A DNA stretch of 6,544 bases, from contig JAITBO010000115.1 in NCBI GenBank assembly GCA_031283505.1, positions 1 to 6,544 of the forward strand, in the 5' to 3' direction. The notes under the pieces were generated by a model. That model did no database searches. It had not been told where the DNA came from and worked only from the letters and a program-made list of their open reading frames with translations. A program made the position numbers and the translations under genes. The DNA is from Treponema sp. Lineage in GTDB: Bacteria > Spirochaetota > Spirochaetia > Treponematales > Breznakiellaceae. Shown here piece by piece: positions 1-6,433 of this stretch (position 1 is the stretch's first letter; every line of letters starts with the position of its first letter).

Positions 1-350
1 GGATTTCATACCAGGCACCCTGTTGGAGTACTCTTAACTTTCTCATATAAATATATATGGGATTGACATCTGTTTTGCTTTAATTGAACCGAAAGAAATA
101 GAAAAGAGTGGGAATGAGCCTCCATGCGGCAAGCTGGTTTGTCGAACCTTTGGTTCGATGGGTATTAAACCAGACTTCCAAATAAAGCCTCACGGTGAAT
201 CTTCACTCCCGGCAGAGACAAATTTTTATCATTCGCGGAATTTTTGTGGGTCAAGTTTAGCACAAAGCGGCGGAGATTTTCTATTCTGCTTCTATCCCTT
301 GCGCGTTTTGGCTGGCAGCCGCTCTGGTAACAAAACTCGAAGTTCGGCCT
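1..350. other. Intergenic region downstream of rnhB, no supported gene
   Basis: This stretch is clearly more AT-rich than the genes to its right, and neither strand carries a reading frame with a ribosome site, a family motif or a convincing length. It contains an AT tract at 45-58, an isolated TTGACA at 63-68 with no good -10 at normal spacing, a nested hairpin at 134-173 and a small GGCT/AGCC hairpin at 310-320. The latter is flanked by complementary GTTTTG (305-310) and CAAAAC (331-336). The octamer TATCCCTT occurs at 293-300 and again at 352-359. I see no hairpin followed by a T run on the minus strand, so no canonical terminator for the operon is visible. A structured RNA or a dispersed repeat is possible but not shown. 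Confidence 0.5.
134..173. other. Nested perfect hairpin in intergenic DNA
   Basis: Outer arms CTGGTTT (134-140) and AAACCAG (167-173) are exact complements of 7 bp. Inside them, TCGAACC (142-148) and GGTTCGA (152-158) form a second exact 7-bp stem closed by a TTT loop, leaving 1 nt and 8 nt unpaired between the two stems. No T run follows on either strand, so a standard intrinsic terminator is unlikely. The inner GGTTCGA resembles a tRNA T-arm by chance only, since no acceptor, D or anticodon arm surrounds it. It could be an RNA structure downstream of rnhB or part of a dispersed repeat. Confidence 0.45.
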
Positions 351-932
351 TTATCCCTTAACCCTAAAACTCATCCTCTGTATAGGCGACGGCCCGTAAC
401 GGACAATGGCTTCTCGGTGGGCCTTGGTGGGATAGCCCTTGTGTTTGTCGTAACCGTACTCAGGGTAGAGCCGGGAAAAGCGGATCATTTCCCGGTCACG
501 GGCGGTTTTGGCGAGGATAGAGGCGGCCATCACTTCCGGAACAAGGCTGTCCGCCTTTACCAGGGAGCGACAGGGGATAGGAATATCCGGGACAAAGAGG
601 CCGTCCGCCACAGCTTCTTCCGGTGACAGATCCGGGGAAAGGCCGGGACCCTCCGCTCCGGGAGGCCGCAAATCCAGAAAGGCCCGGCGCATGGCAAGGA
701 GGCTGGCCCGGAGTATGTTGATTTCGTCGATTTCGGCGGGAGAAGCCCACCCTATGCCCCAAGCCAGGGCGTCCCTGTAAATAACTTCCATGGCCGCCTC
801 CCTTTGAGCGGCGGTAAGCTTTTTCGAGTCCCCCAGAATGTTCAAAGGAAAATCCGCCGGAAGGATCACGGCGGCGGCGCAGACCGGACCGGCCAAAGGG
901 CCCCGTCCGGCTTCATCAAAACCGCAGATCAC
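351..932 (-). CDS. rnhB: Ribonuclease HII
   Basis: Cytoplasmic, metal-dependent endonuclease that cuts the RNA strand of RNA/DNA hybrids and single ribonucleotides in duplex DNA, starting ribonucleotide excision repair. The 193-residue length fits the family. Seen directly: N-terminal DEAGRGPLAGP (D6, E7), GDSKKLT at 34-40, D110 in a 'DG' motif, KAD with D128 followed by AASILAK (136-142), RDREM (145-149), and YGYDKHKGYPT with a following H (159-172). D6, E7, D110 and D128 match the family's DEDD catalytic set. The usual HR.SF near the C-terminus reads QRMSF (185-189). A proline/glycine/acid-rich loop at about 89-106 precedes the DG motif. The start is GTG at 932-930, which places the catalytic D at residue 6 as in many short RNases HII. 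Its GTGA overlaps the upstream TGA and no Shine-Dalgarno precedes it, so translation is probably coupled to the upstream gene. Confidence 0.96.
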   Translation of the reverse strand: MICGFDEAGRGPLAGPVCAAAVILPADFPLNILGDSKKLTAAQREAAMEVIYRDALAWGIGWASPAEIDEINILRASLLAMRRAFLDLRPPGAEGPGLSPDLSPEEAVADGLFVPDIPIPCRSLVKADSLVPEVMAASILAKTARDREMIRFSRLYPEYGYDKHKGYPTKAHREAIVRYGPSPIQRMSFRVKG

Positions 933-3900
933 CGGCGGACGTTGGGATGCCCGGCAGGGGCGAAGGCGCGGTTAAAGTCCTCAAGGCTGTCCAGAGGATA
1001 CTGGCTGCTCAGGACATGGGTAAAACCCTGAAAACTGTTATCCCTTACCGCGCCGGCTTCGGGGACCAGGGTCCCGTAACGGGTTTCGCCGGTCCTGAAG
1101 GCGGAAAACACCTCGGACTGACGGGCGGTCCCCATGAAGATGAAGTTGCAGCCGTTCACCTGGGGAAAGCGGTCCCGGATTTCCATGCCCCGGGCCACAA
1201 AAGAGGAGTTCACCGCAAAGTCACTCCGGGAATACACCGCATCGGTGTTTTCGGCGATGACCGCCACCCCGTCCCGGGCGGAAACCCCCAGGCGTCCGCC
1301 GGTCATCCTAAGACGAGATTGGGTAAGTTCCAGGGCGGAAGCGTAGTCCCGGGCCTGCACAGTCAAGGTAAGGTCCGCCAAATCCACAGCGGTCCCGGAA
1401 AAGATGAGGGCCGTTCCCGTCGTCTGGACAGCCATGCGGAAATTGCAGAGTTCCGCCCGGAAATTCCCGCCACGGAAGGAACCGAGGATGCCGTAGTTGC
1501 CTTCCAGTTCCCAGCGGCTGTTCCTAACGGTGAGGGAAGCTCCCGAAGCGGTCACTACGGGGACGCGCTGATTCCTGGCCCCGCCGGAAACGAACTCACT
1601 CCCCGAAATCAGGGAAAGAAGGCTGGTATACTGGACAAGGCAGGTCCCGTTGTTCTCCAGAGTCATGAGGGGCCCCATGTGAGAAACCGCCGAATCGTCC
1701 AGAACCAAAACACCCCCGGACCGCACCAGAAAGAGGCTGTCCGCGCCGTTCATCCGTTCCAGAGCTATGTCCCGAAGATTCAGACTGCCCCGAACCCTGA
1801 TCGCCACTCCCTGGGGAATTTCGATGTACGCCTTGGTTCCCGGCCTTTCCCAGTTTTCGTCAAAGGAACCGTCTATCTCAATATCCCCGGTTATCTCAAT
1901 GTTCCGGCGAAGCAGGGCGAACCCAGTAAGATAAATGAGCCTGCGCTGTTCCCGCTGGGCCTGATCCAAGGCATCGTCCAAATAAACATAGGGATTTTCC
2001 CGGCTGCCCCGTTCCGCGCCGGGATCTCCCGGAGTTTCCCAATTCCAGGCCGAAACATAAATAGTGGAAGGGTCTATTATAAACTTCCGGCTTGCCGGTA
2101 CGCTCCGGTTCCCCGCCCCGTCCTCAAGATAGGCTTCAAGCTGAACCTCGGCGATGTCGTTGACCGCCCCGCTCACGGTGAGGGAATCGGTTCCCCGCAG
2201 GACCTCGGTCCGCCCCGTGGTGTACCATATCCGGGCCGTTATATGGGGAGAAGTTTCGGCATCCCTATCCCCGCTTGTCAGGGAAATGGTAACCGGTCCC
2301 CTTACCCAGGCGCCTTCTTCGGGGGCCGTCAGAACCGGAGGTTGGGGGTTCAGCCGATCCTTGCGCCAACTGTCCCGGACTATCCCCTCCAGGGTGATGA
2401 ACCGCCATTCTATGTCCTCCCCATCGCACACATCAATAGTCTCCAGAGAAGCGATCTCCGCCGTATACTCCATAAGGTCCGATCCGTAGTACCAGACCTG
2501 GGGTTCCCGAAAACCTGTTCCCTGGGAACCTGCACCCGTAGCCCCTCCCTGGTCCCGGTCAAAGTAGCGGTAGACGAACCGCCCCCGGGCATAGGTTTCT
2601 TCCCGTTCGGCGGTATAGGTAACAGGTTCGATTCTAAGGTAGAAGGGACCTATCTCCTCCTCTCCCCGACTAACCATCCAGCGGAGAATTTCCCCGGCAG
2701 GATGAACCGGGACCGGTGGCCCCCCTTCTACCCAGGCGGCGTTGTTTTCAAGCTGGTAGCGCACCTTGGTATTCCGAGGCCACACGATGACCCGGCTTGC
2801 CCCGGAGGAAACAAGCCGGGGTTCCCCGATGTTGTTGTACACCAGCCCCGAAACGGCGATTACCGGCAGGGACCGCTCCCTACGGGGTTTTTCCCAGGGG
2901 TTTTCCCCGGGAACCCGTTCCGGCGCCAGAGGGTCCGTCTCCACTTCGCGGGTCCCGTCCAGGGTGAACACAAAACGGTATGTCCCCGTGCCGTCCGAAA
3001 TATGGAAAGGGACAAAGCGTTTGATAAAAGTTTCCGGCCTCAGAACGGGACCGGCCCCGCCGGGGTTCCGGGGGCTACCGCCTATGGACCAGACGCATCC
3101 GGCGGGTATGGCCAGGGAAACCTCCCCCCGGACAGCCTCTTCCTCCCGGCTGCGGAATTCATCATAAAAAACGGACGAGAGCCCCGCTTCCGGCGTGTAA
3201 AAGACCGTGTAAGAGACCGATTCTTCCCGGCTGCGGCCATCGGCATAACGTATACCCAGACGGAGAAGGATTTCCCCGGTCCTGTTGATCAGAACCGGCC
3301 CGGAGTACCGCCGGCCACCCGGACCAAAGGGATCGCTCCCATCGTCAGTCCAGGAAACCTCCTTGTTTTCCGTACCGTAGAGGACCAGACGCTGGGGGTT
3401 TGCCCAGGTTCCTGGCGAAGGGTTCAATATCTGACAATCGGGGAATTCCAGGTAAGACGATGCGGGGTCCGAATAATTCCCCGCCCGATCCACCGCCCAG
3501 GCCACCGCCGCGTAAGAAGCGGAGGGAAGAGGGTCCATAGCGGCAATGTCGGGAATGTACCGGGGCGTGTTTCTGACATCCACCAGGGCGGACACCCTGG
3601 TTCTGTCATCCGTCTTCGCCGCCAGGGCGGACAAACCGTTGGAGGCGCTCACCAGGGTTAGGACCGGAGGCTCAGGCGGCTTTTGGTCCACCGTAACATG
3701 AAAAATCCGGGACTCATAGATCCGCTCTCCGGGGGGCACGGAAATACGCTCGACGATGATCTCGTAATCTTTTTCGGCCCCCTGGGGAACCCCCAACGTC
3801 AGAGCGCCGGGACTCGGCCCCCGGAAGGCTTCACGGTCATCCTGAAGGATGCGCAACCATTCCCCGTCGGGCACGGAAAACCAGAGCCGTTGCTCGGTGT

Positions 3901-4033
3901 TGAAAACCCCGTCCCTGGCATTGGTCAAAATACCGGTCCGTTCCTGGGCGCTCAAAATTCCCGCAACGGAAAAGGCCAAAAGGCTCCCCGCAAGGACGAT
4001 CCGCAAGGCTCTGGAAAAAGACCGGTAGGTCAT
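929..4033 (-). CDS. Large exported protein with Ig/chitobiase-like domains and C-terminal beta-helix
   Basis: 1034 residues. The N-terminus looks like a Sec signal peptide: Arg at 4, 8 and 11, a hydrophobic core at about 12-27, and likely cleavage near A29/Q30. There is no lipobox Cys, so it is probably soluble in the periplasm or secreted. An Ig/FN3-like segment (about 115-198) ends in 'VDRAGNYSDP'. A second segment (about 205-280) contains WTDDGSDP and a later Y.GP, resembling the chitobiase/hexosaminidase C-terminal accessory domain. Another Ig-like segment (about 564-655) ends in 'LEDGAGNRS'. From about 676, 'ENPYVYLDDALDQA' opens a stretch like DUF1565/pectin-lyase-fold proteins, followed by rungs such as 'GGVLVLDDSAVS', 'GASLTVRNSRWEL' and 'QSRLRMTGG' to about 1010, which suggests a right-handed parallel beta-helix. 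I see no catalytic signature. A binding or structural envelope role is inference. The ATG at 4033 has AGGAGG just upstream. Confidence 0.85.
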   Translation of the reverse strand: MTYRSFSRALRIVLAGSLLAFSVAGILSAQERTGILTNARDGVFNTEQRLWFSVPDGEWLRILQDDREAFRGPSPGALTLGVPQGAEKDYEIIVERISVPPGERIYESRIFHVTVDQKPPEPPVLTLVSASNGLSALAAKTDDRTRVSALVDVRNTPRYIPDIAAMDPLPSASYAAVAWAVDRAGNYSDPASSYLEFPDCQILNPSPGTWANPQRLVLYGTENKEVSWTDDGSDPFGPGGRRYSGPVLINRTGEILLRLGIRYADGRSREESVSYTVFYTPEAGLSSVFYDEFRSREEEAVRGEVSLAIPAGCVWSIGGSPRNPGGAGPVLRPETFIKRFVPFHISDGTGTYRFVFTLDGTREVETDPLAPERVPGENPWEKPRRERSLPVIAVSGLVYNNIGEPRLVSSGASRVIVWPRNTKVRYQLENNAAWVEGGPPVPVHPAGEILRWMVSRGEEEIGPFYLRIEPVTYTAEREETYARGRFVYRYFDRDQGGATGAGSQGTGFREPQVWYYGSDLMEYTAEIASLETIDVCDGEDIEWRFITLEGIVRDSWRKDRLNPQPPVLTAPEEGAWVRGPVTISLTSGDRDAETSPHITARIWYTTGRTEVLRGTDSLTVSGAVNDIAEVQLEAYLEDGAGNRSVPASRKFIIDPSTIYVSAWNWETPGDPGAERGSRENPYVYLDDALDQAQREQRRLIYLTGFALLRRNIEITGDIEIDGSFDENWERPGTKAYIEIPQGVAIRVRGSLNLRDIALERMNGADSLFLVRSGGVLVLDDSAVSHMGPLMTLENNGTCLVQYTSLLSLISGSEFVSGGARNQRVPVVTASGASLTVRNSRWELEGNYGILGSFRGGNFRAELCNFRMAVQTTGTALIFSGTAVDLADLTLTVQARDYASALELTQSRLRMTGGRLGVSARDGVAVIAENTDAVYSRSDFAVNSSFVARGMEIRDRFPQVNGCNFIFMGTARQSEVFSAFRTGETRYGTLVPEAGAVRDNSFQGFTHVLSSQYPLDSLEDFNRAFAPAGHPNVRR

Positions 4034-4037
4034 GCCC

Positions 4038-4043
4038 CCTCCT
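4038..4043 (-). promoter_or_regulatory. Shine-Dalgarno of the beta-helix gene, overlapping upstream stop
   Basis: Read on the minus strand, AGGAGG shares two bases with the TAG stop of the phosphoribosyltransferase gene and stands 4 nt before the ATG at 4033-4031. The overlap supports co-transcription and lets ribosomes finishing the upstream gene reinitiate. It also fixes the start of the downstream gene. Confidence 0.8.
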
Positions 4044-4644
4044 ACTTCATCACGTCAAGGACGGTCCACAGCTCCGGATCCGGTTTGTAATAGTGAGTTT
4101 CCAGTTCTTCGGCGGTCAATCCCACAAGCTCGTGGCTCATATAGTGGATCCACCGGTCCTCGTCCTTCGACGACAGCTCAAGTTTCCTGCACCAATAATC
4201 AGGCTGAATGGGAAGCTGATCCGGCTTGTCGTAAATGTATTTATAATCGTGAACCGCCACCTTGAGGTCCTGCCGGGGAATGCCTTTTTCCAGGATGATT
4301 CCCGCAAGATAGTTGATGGTACGGCCCGAATCAAAAATATCGTCCACCAAAAGCACCTTGTCCCCTATCCGCAGATGGGCCGGATCATAGGTCCAGCCCT
4401 CGACCTTGATCTGATCGGCTTCCCGAACTCCCGTGTAGGAACGGGCCACCACCGCGGCGTAATACACCGGACGGGCCCCCTTGCGGACCACCTTGAAATA
4501 CTCGCTGATTACATTCCCCAGATACGCGCCCCCCCGGAGGGACACGTAGATGACATCGGGTATAAACCGGTCATGGTAAATACGATGAGCCAGCTTGAGG
4601 GCGTTGTTCCTCACCACGTCATAGGGAAGAAATTCCTTATTCAT
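4042..4644 (-). CDS. Xanthine/guanine-type phosphoribosyltransferase
   Basis: 200 residues. Class I (PF00156-type) phosphoribosyltransferases join a base to PRPP with release of pyrophosphate. The PRPP-binding motif VLLVDDIFDSGRT is at 97-109 and a loop resembling the PPi loop, SLRGG, at 35-39. Near the C-terminus 'PDYWC' (148-152) and 'DRWIHYMSHE' (163-172) occupy the place of the W-I-x-x-P-W-E region of xanthine-guanine/hypoxanthine enzymes, so purine salvage in the cytoplasm is the best guess. Exact base preference cannot be read. A pyrimidine or regulatory role is less likely. It is the first gene of the three-gene unit, 8 nt ahead of the beta-helix gene. The ATG at 4644-4642 has no Shine-Dalgarno and lies 6 nt after a -10-like box, suggesting a leaderless message. 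No alternative start lies nearby, and the N-terminal residues look family-like. Confidence 0.88.
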   Translation of the reverse strand: MNKEFLPYDVVRNNALKLAHRIYHDRFIPDVIYVSLRGGAYLGNVISEYFKVVRKGARPVYYAAVVARSYTGVREADQIKVEGWTYDPAHLRIGDKVLLVDDIFDSGRTINYLAGIILEKGIPRQDLKVAVHDYKYIYDKPDQLPIQPDYWCRKLELSSKDEDRWIHYMSHELVGLTAEELETHYYKPDPELWTVLDVMK

Positions 4645-4650
4645 TATAAT

Positions 4651-4680
4651 ATTGTACTATATTACATGAAGAGTTATCAA
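4651..4680 (-). promoter_or_regulatory. Sigma-70-type promoter for the phosphoribosyltransferase operon
   Basis: On the minus strand TTGATA (4680-4675), an 18-nt spacer and TACAAT (4656-4651) are each one mismatch from the -35 and -10 consensus. Transcription would begin close to 4645-4644, on or next to the A of the ATG, giving a message with essentially no 5' leader. An overlapping TATAGT (4661-4656) is a possible -10, but its 13-nt spacing from the -35 is poor. The surrounding 4645-4710 is AT-rich, unlike the flanking genes. Confidence 0.6.
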
Positions 4681-4725
4681 CAGATATAGGGCAATTAAAC
4701 ATTTCCATAAGGAGGGCGCGGAAAG

Positions 4726-4748
4726 TCCGCCCCCATGCCGGGGGCGGA
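4726..4748. terminator. GC-rich hairpin between the propeller gene and the operon
   Basis: CCGCCCCC (4727-4734) and GGGGGCGG (4740-4747) pair perfectly around the 5-nt loop ATGCC, and T4726-A4748 extends the stem to 9 bp. It starts about 18 nt past the TGA of the propeller gene, the right place to end that minus-strand transcript. No T run follows in the minus direction. On the plus strand a T-rich stretch (4754-4766) follows, but no plus-strand gene precedes it. It is a probable terminator or 3'-end stabilising stem of the non-canonical kind. Confidence 0.6.
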
Positions 4749-4765
4749 TCCGTTGGTTTATTTTA

Positions 4766-6265
4766 TCATTCGCCGTAGGCCACATCGCCGAAACCGCTAT
4801 CCGCCACCATAGTCCAGGTCCCGCCGCCATCCTCAGACCATGCGCATGCTCCAGTGGTTGCGACGAACACCCCGTCCCCATAGGTTATATAATACCACCA
4901 GGCGTCCCCCGGCGATGTCACCGCCGTCCAACTCTTGCCATTCACGGACCGGGCGGCCCGGTTCGTGCCAACCGCTAGGAAAACGCCATCCCCATAGGCC
5001 ACATCCCCCCAGAAAACGAAACTGTCCGTCATTGCCACCACCGTCCAAGTCTTGCCGCCGTCATCGGACCAGGCGGCCCGGGCCTGGTTCAGGGGCTGGG
5101 AGTTGTACATCGTATCCCTGCCAACTGCCACGAAAACACCGTCCCCATAGGTCACTGCGATCCAAAAGGCGCTAGGCAGGGTTACCGCCTTCCAGGTCTT
5201 GCCGTCTTCGGACCGAGCGGCCTGAGTAGTCACACGCAAATCAATACTAGGATTACAGGCAGTCGCCACAAATACGCCGTCCCCATAGTCCCCATAGGCT
5301 ACATCGGACCAGCCGGTGGTATACGGCAGTATCGCCGCCGTCCAGGTCTTGCCGCCGTCATCGGACCAGGCGGCCTTGTTGGCGGTCTCATAAAACACCT
5401 GGCCGCCGGCAACCGCTACAAAAATGCCATTCCCGTAGGTCACACTGATCCGCGGGGCGGAACTCGGCAGCGTCGCCGCTGTCCAGGTCTCGCCGCCATC
5501 ATCGGACCAGGCGGCCTTGTCGCTGTTGCGGGTAACCGCCACGAACACACCGTCCCCGTAGGCTATACTGACCGGGACGGTCGGCATTGTCACCGTTGCC
5601 CAGTTCTTGCCGCCGTCATCGGACCAAGCAACGCAACTGGAATGCGCCGCTACGAACCTGCGCCCCCACTCATGGCCTAGGTCCAGGCCCCCAGACTTCG
5701 TATTGATCTTGACCGGGGCGCTTACCTTCCCGTCCTTGAACAGCACCACATATATGTCGTAGTTCCCCATCCCGGTCAGGCTTATCTGTTTTTGGTGCGG
5801 TTCAGGCAGCCCGGATTCGGGAATAACTGTCGCTCCCACGTCACCCGGGATCCCCGTATATGCACTATAGGCCGGCGCGGATGTCATCCCCTCCTCCGGT
5901 ACTTCCACCACCGCGTAATACACCTCCGCAGTCCCCTCGTACCCCGTCGTGATAAACTCTATATCCCCTTTCGTGGGATCATCCTTGTCCAGCCCCTTAA
6001 ATTTCCCGTCCCTGATCGCCAGGTCCCCGGCCTGCGGGTTGTCCGGGTCTTCCGGTCCGTCCGCCGCCACCATATATGTTACCGCCCCGTTCCCGTTGGC
6101 TCCCGCCTCCTCCCCAAACCTGGCAAAGTCCGTACTTGTATTCTGGGCTTCGTCGTTTATCCCGTTACGGATAATCCACACCGGCGTCGTTGTCCCGTCC
6201 AGGGTAAACTTTGAATCGTTATCATAAGATTTCCACTTATCCCCGCCAGTCACATTGAAGGGCAC
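4766..6265 (-). CDS. Asp-box seven-bladed beta-propeller protein, 5' end uncertain
   Basis: 499 residues from the GTG at 6265. Residues 1-200 are an unrecognised, acidic, Gly-rich region ending in 'NYDIYVVLFKDGKVSAPVKINT', which looks like an Ig/FN3-type strand pattern. Residues 201-499 are seven repeats of the form GVFVAV...AWSDDGGKTWTAATLP...VAYGD, stopping exactly at the end of the seventh. The S-x-D-x-G-x-T-W Asp-box occurs in sialidase and BNR-type propellers, but no sialidase catalytic residues (arginine triad, FRIP) are visible, so a binding or surface role is more likely than an enzyme. The chosen GTG has only a weak GGAA before it, and the frame stays open without a start codon to a TAG at 6365-6367. 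No signal peptide is seen. The true start may be the GTG at 6354 with one frame change. A promoter at 6396-6423 faces this gene. Confidence 0.75.
   Translation of the reverse strand: MPFNVTGGDKWKSYDNDSKFTLDGTTTPVWIIRNGINDEAQNTSTDFARFGEEAGANGNGAVTYMVAADGPEDPDNPQAGDLAIRDGKFKGLDKDDPTKGDIEFITTGYEGTAEVYYAVVEVPEEGMTSAPAYSAYTGIPGDVGATVIPESGLPEPHQKQISLTGMGNYDIYVVLFKDGKVSAPVKINTKSGGLDLGHEWGRRFVAAHSSCVAWSDDGGKNWATVTMPTVPVSIAYGDGVFVAVTRNSDKAAWSDDGGETWTAATLPSSAPRISVTYGNGIFVAVAGGQVFYETANKAAWSDDGGKTWTAAILPYTTGWSDVAYGDYGDGVFVATACNPSIDLRVTTQAARSEDGKTWKAVTLPSAFWIAVTYGDGVFVAVGRDTMYNSQPLNQARAAWSDDGGKTWTVVAMTDSFVFWGDVAYGDGVFLAVGTNRAARSVNGKSWTAVTSPGDAWWYYITYGDGVFVATTGACAWSEDGGGTWTMVADSGFGDVAYGE
4769..5665 (-). 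repeat. Seven tandem Asp-box repeat units inside the propeller gene
   Basis: The approximate blades are 5665-5552, 5551-5429, 5428-5279, 5278-5141, 5140-4988, 4987-4874 and 4873-4769 (38, 41, 50, 46, 51, 38 and 35 codons). Blades 1, 2, 3 and 5 carry the full WSDDGG-x-x-W motif. Blade 4 (RSEDGKTW) lacks one Gly and blade 6 (RSVNGKSW) has lost the central Asp. Blade 7 reads WSEDGGGTW. Nucleotide identity is patchy: 28 bp are identical at 5051-5078 and 5348-5375, and 5489-5516 differs at two positions, which fits duplication or gene conversion between blades. Confidence 0.85.
5281..5298 (-). repeat. 9-bp tandem duplication at a blade boundary
   Basis: On the plus strand CCCCATAGT is followed directly by CCCCATAGG. 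In the protein this turns the standard AYGDGVF junction between blades 3 and 4 into AYGDYGDGVF, adding three residues in frame. It looks like a recent slippage event. Confidence 0.7.
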
Positions 6266-6309
6266 GTATTCCAGCTTGAACTGGACGGACCCCTCTATTC
6301 CTATCTTCG

Positions 6310-6354
6310 TTATCCCCGACGTATAGCGTTCCGGCTGTTTACGAAGTTCGCCAC
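6310..6354 (-). other. Short out-of-frame start region upstream of the propeller gene
   Basis: A GTG at 6354-6352, preceded by GGAG with 6-nt spacing, opens 14 codons (VANFVNSRNAIRRG) and stops at TAA 6312-6310. The propeller frame runs through the same DNA one base apart. Just before the stop is a run of four G (minus strand, 6317-6314). One extra G there would join 'MANFVNSRNAIRRG' directly to 'ITKIGIEGSVQFKLEYVPFNV' of the propeller frame. This may therefore be the true 5' end separated by a frameshift or a sequencing error, or a short leader peptide, or chance. Confidence 0.35.
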
Positions 6355-6395
6355 CCCTTACTCCCTATTACCCTGTGGTACGCCCTGTTACTCTA

Positions 6396-6423
6396 ATTAT
6401 ATACCACATAAGGAATTAGTCAA
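6396..6423 (-). promoter_or_regulatory. Near-consensus sigma-70 promoter facing the propeller gene
   Basis: On the minus strand TTGACT (6423-6418, one mismatch) is followed after 16 nt by a perfect TATAAT (6401-6396). Transcription would start at about 6390-6388, leaving roughly 35 nt of leader before the GTG at 6354 or 125 nt before the GTG at 6265. The leader is purine-rich with repeated AGGG groups. The -35 box lies at the edge of the insertion-sequence-like repeat region. Confidence 0.65.
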
Positions 6424-6433
6424 CCCCCCGCAT

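Noticed and set aside
63..91. TTGACA at 63-68 as a plus-strand promoter
   Set aside because: No acceptable -10 box lies 15-19 nt downstream and no plus-strand gene follows.
142..158. tRNA T-arm-like GGTTCGA, considered as a tRNA or attachment-site fragment
   Set aside because: No acceptor stem, D arm, anticodon arm or CCA is found around it, and the local pairing is explained by the nested hairpin.
158..361. 67-codon plus-strand frame in the intergenic region
   Set aside because: No ribosome site precedes its ATG, which lies at the end of the nested hairpin. The protein has no recognisable motif and it overlaps the end of rnhB. Too weak to call a gene.
947..3661. A 904-codon open frame on the plus strand opposite the beta-helix gene
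   Set aside because: It is rich in Pro, Gly and Arg, shows no domain pattern and mirrors the GC-rich codons of the minus-strand gene, whose signal peptide, domain order and operon junctions are convincing. It is a codon-bias shadow.
4042..4689. Plus-strand and alternative minus-strand frames overlapping the phosphoribosyltransferase
   Set aside because: They lie opposite or out of frame with a gene that shows an intact PRPP motif, and have no features of their own.
4769..5665. Regularly recurring short identical segments, considered as a CRISPR-like array
   Set aside because: The repeats are in frame inside one gene, vary in length and encode the Asp-box blades. There are no constant repeats with unique spacers.
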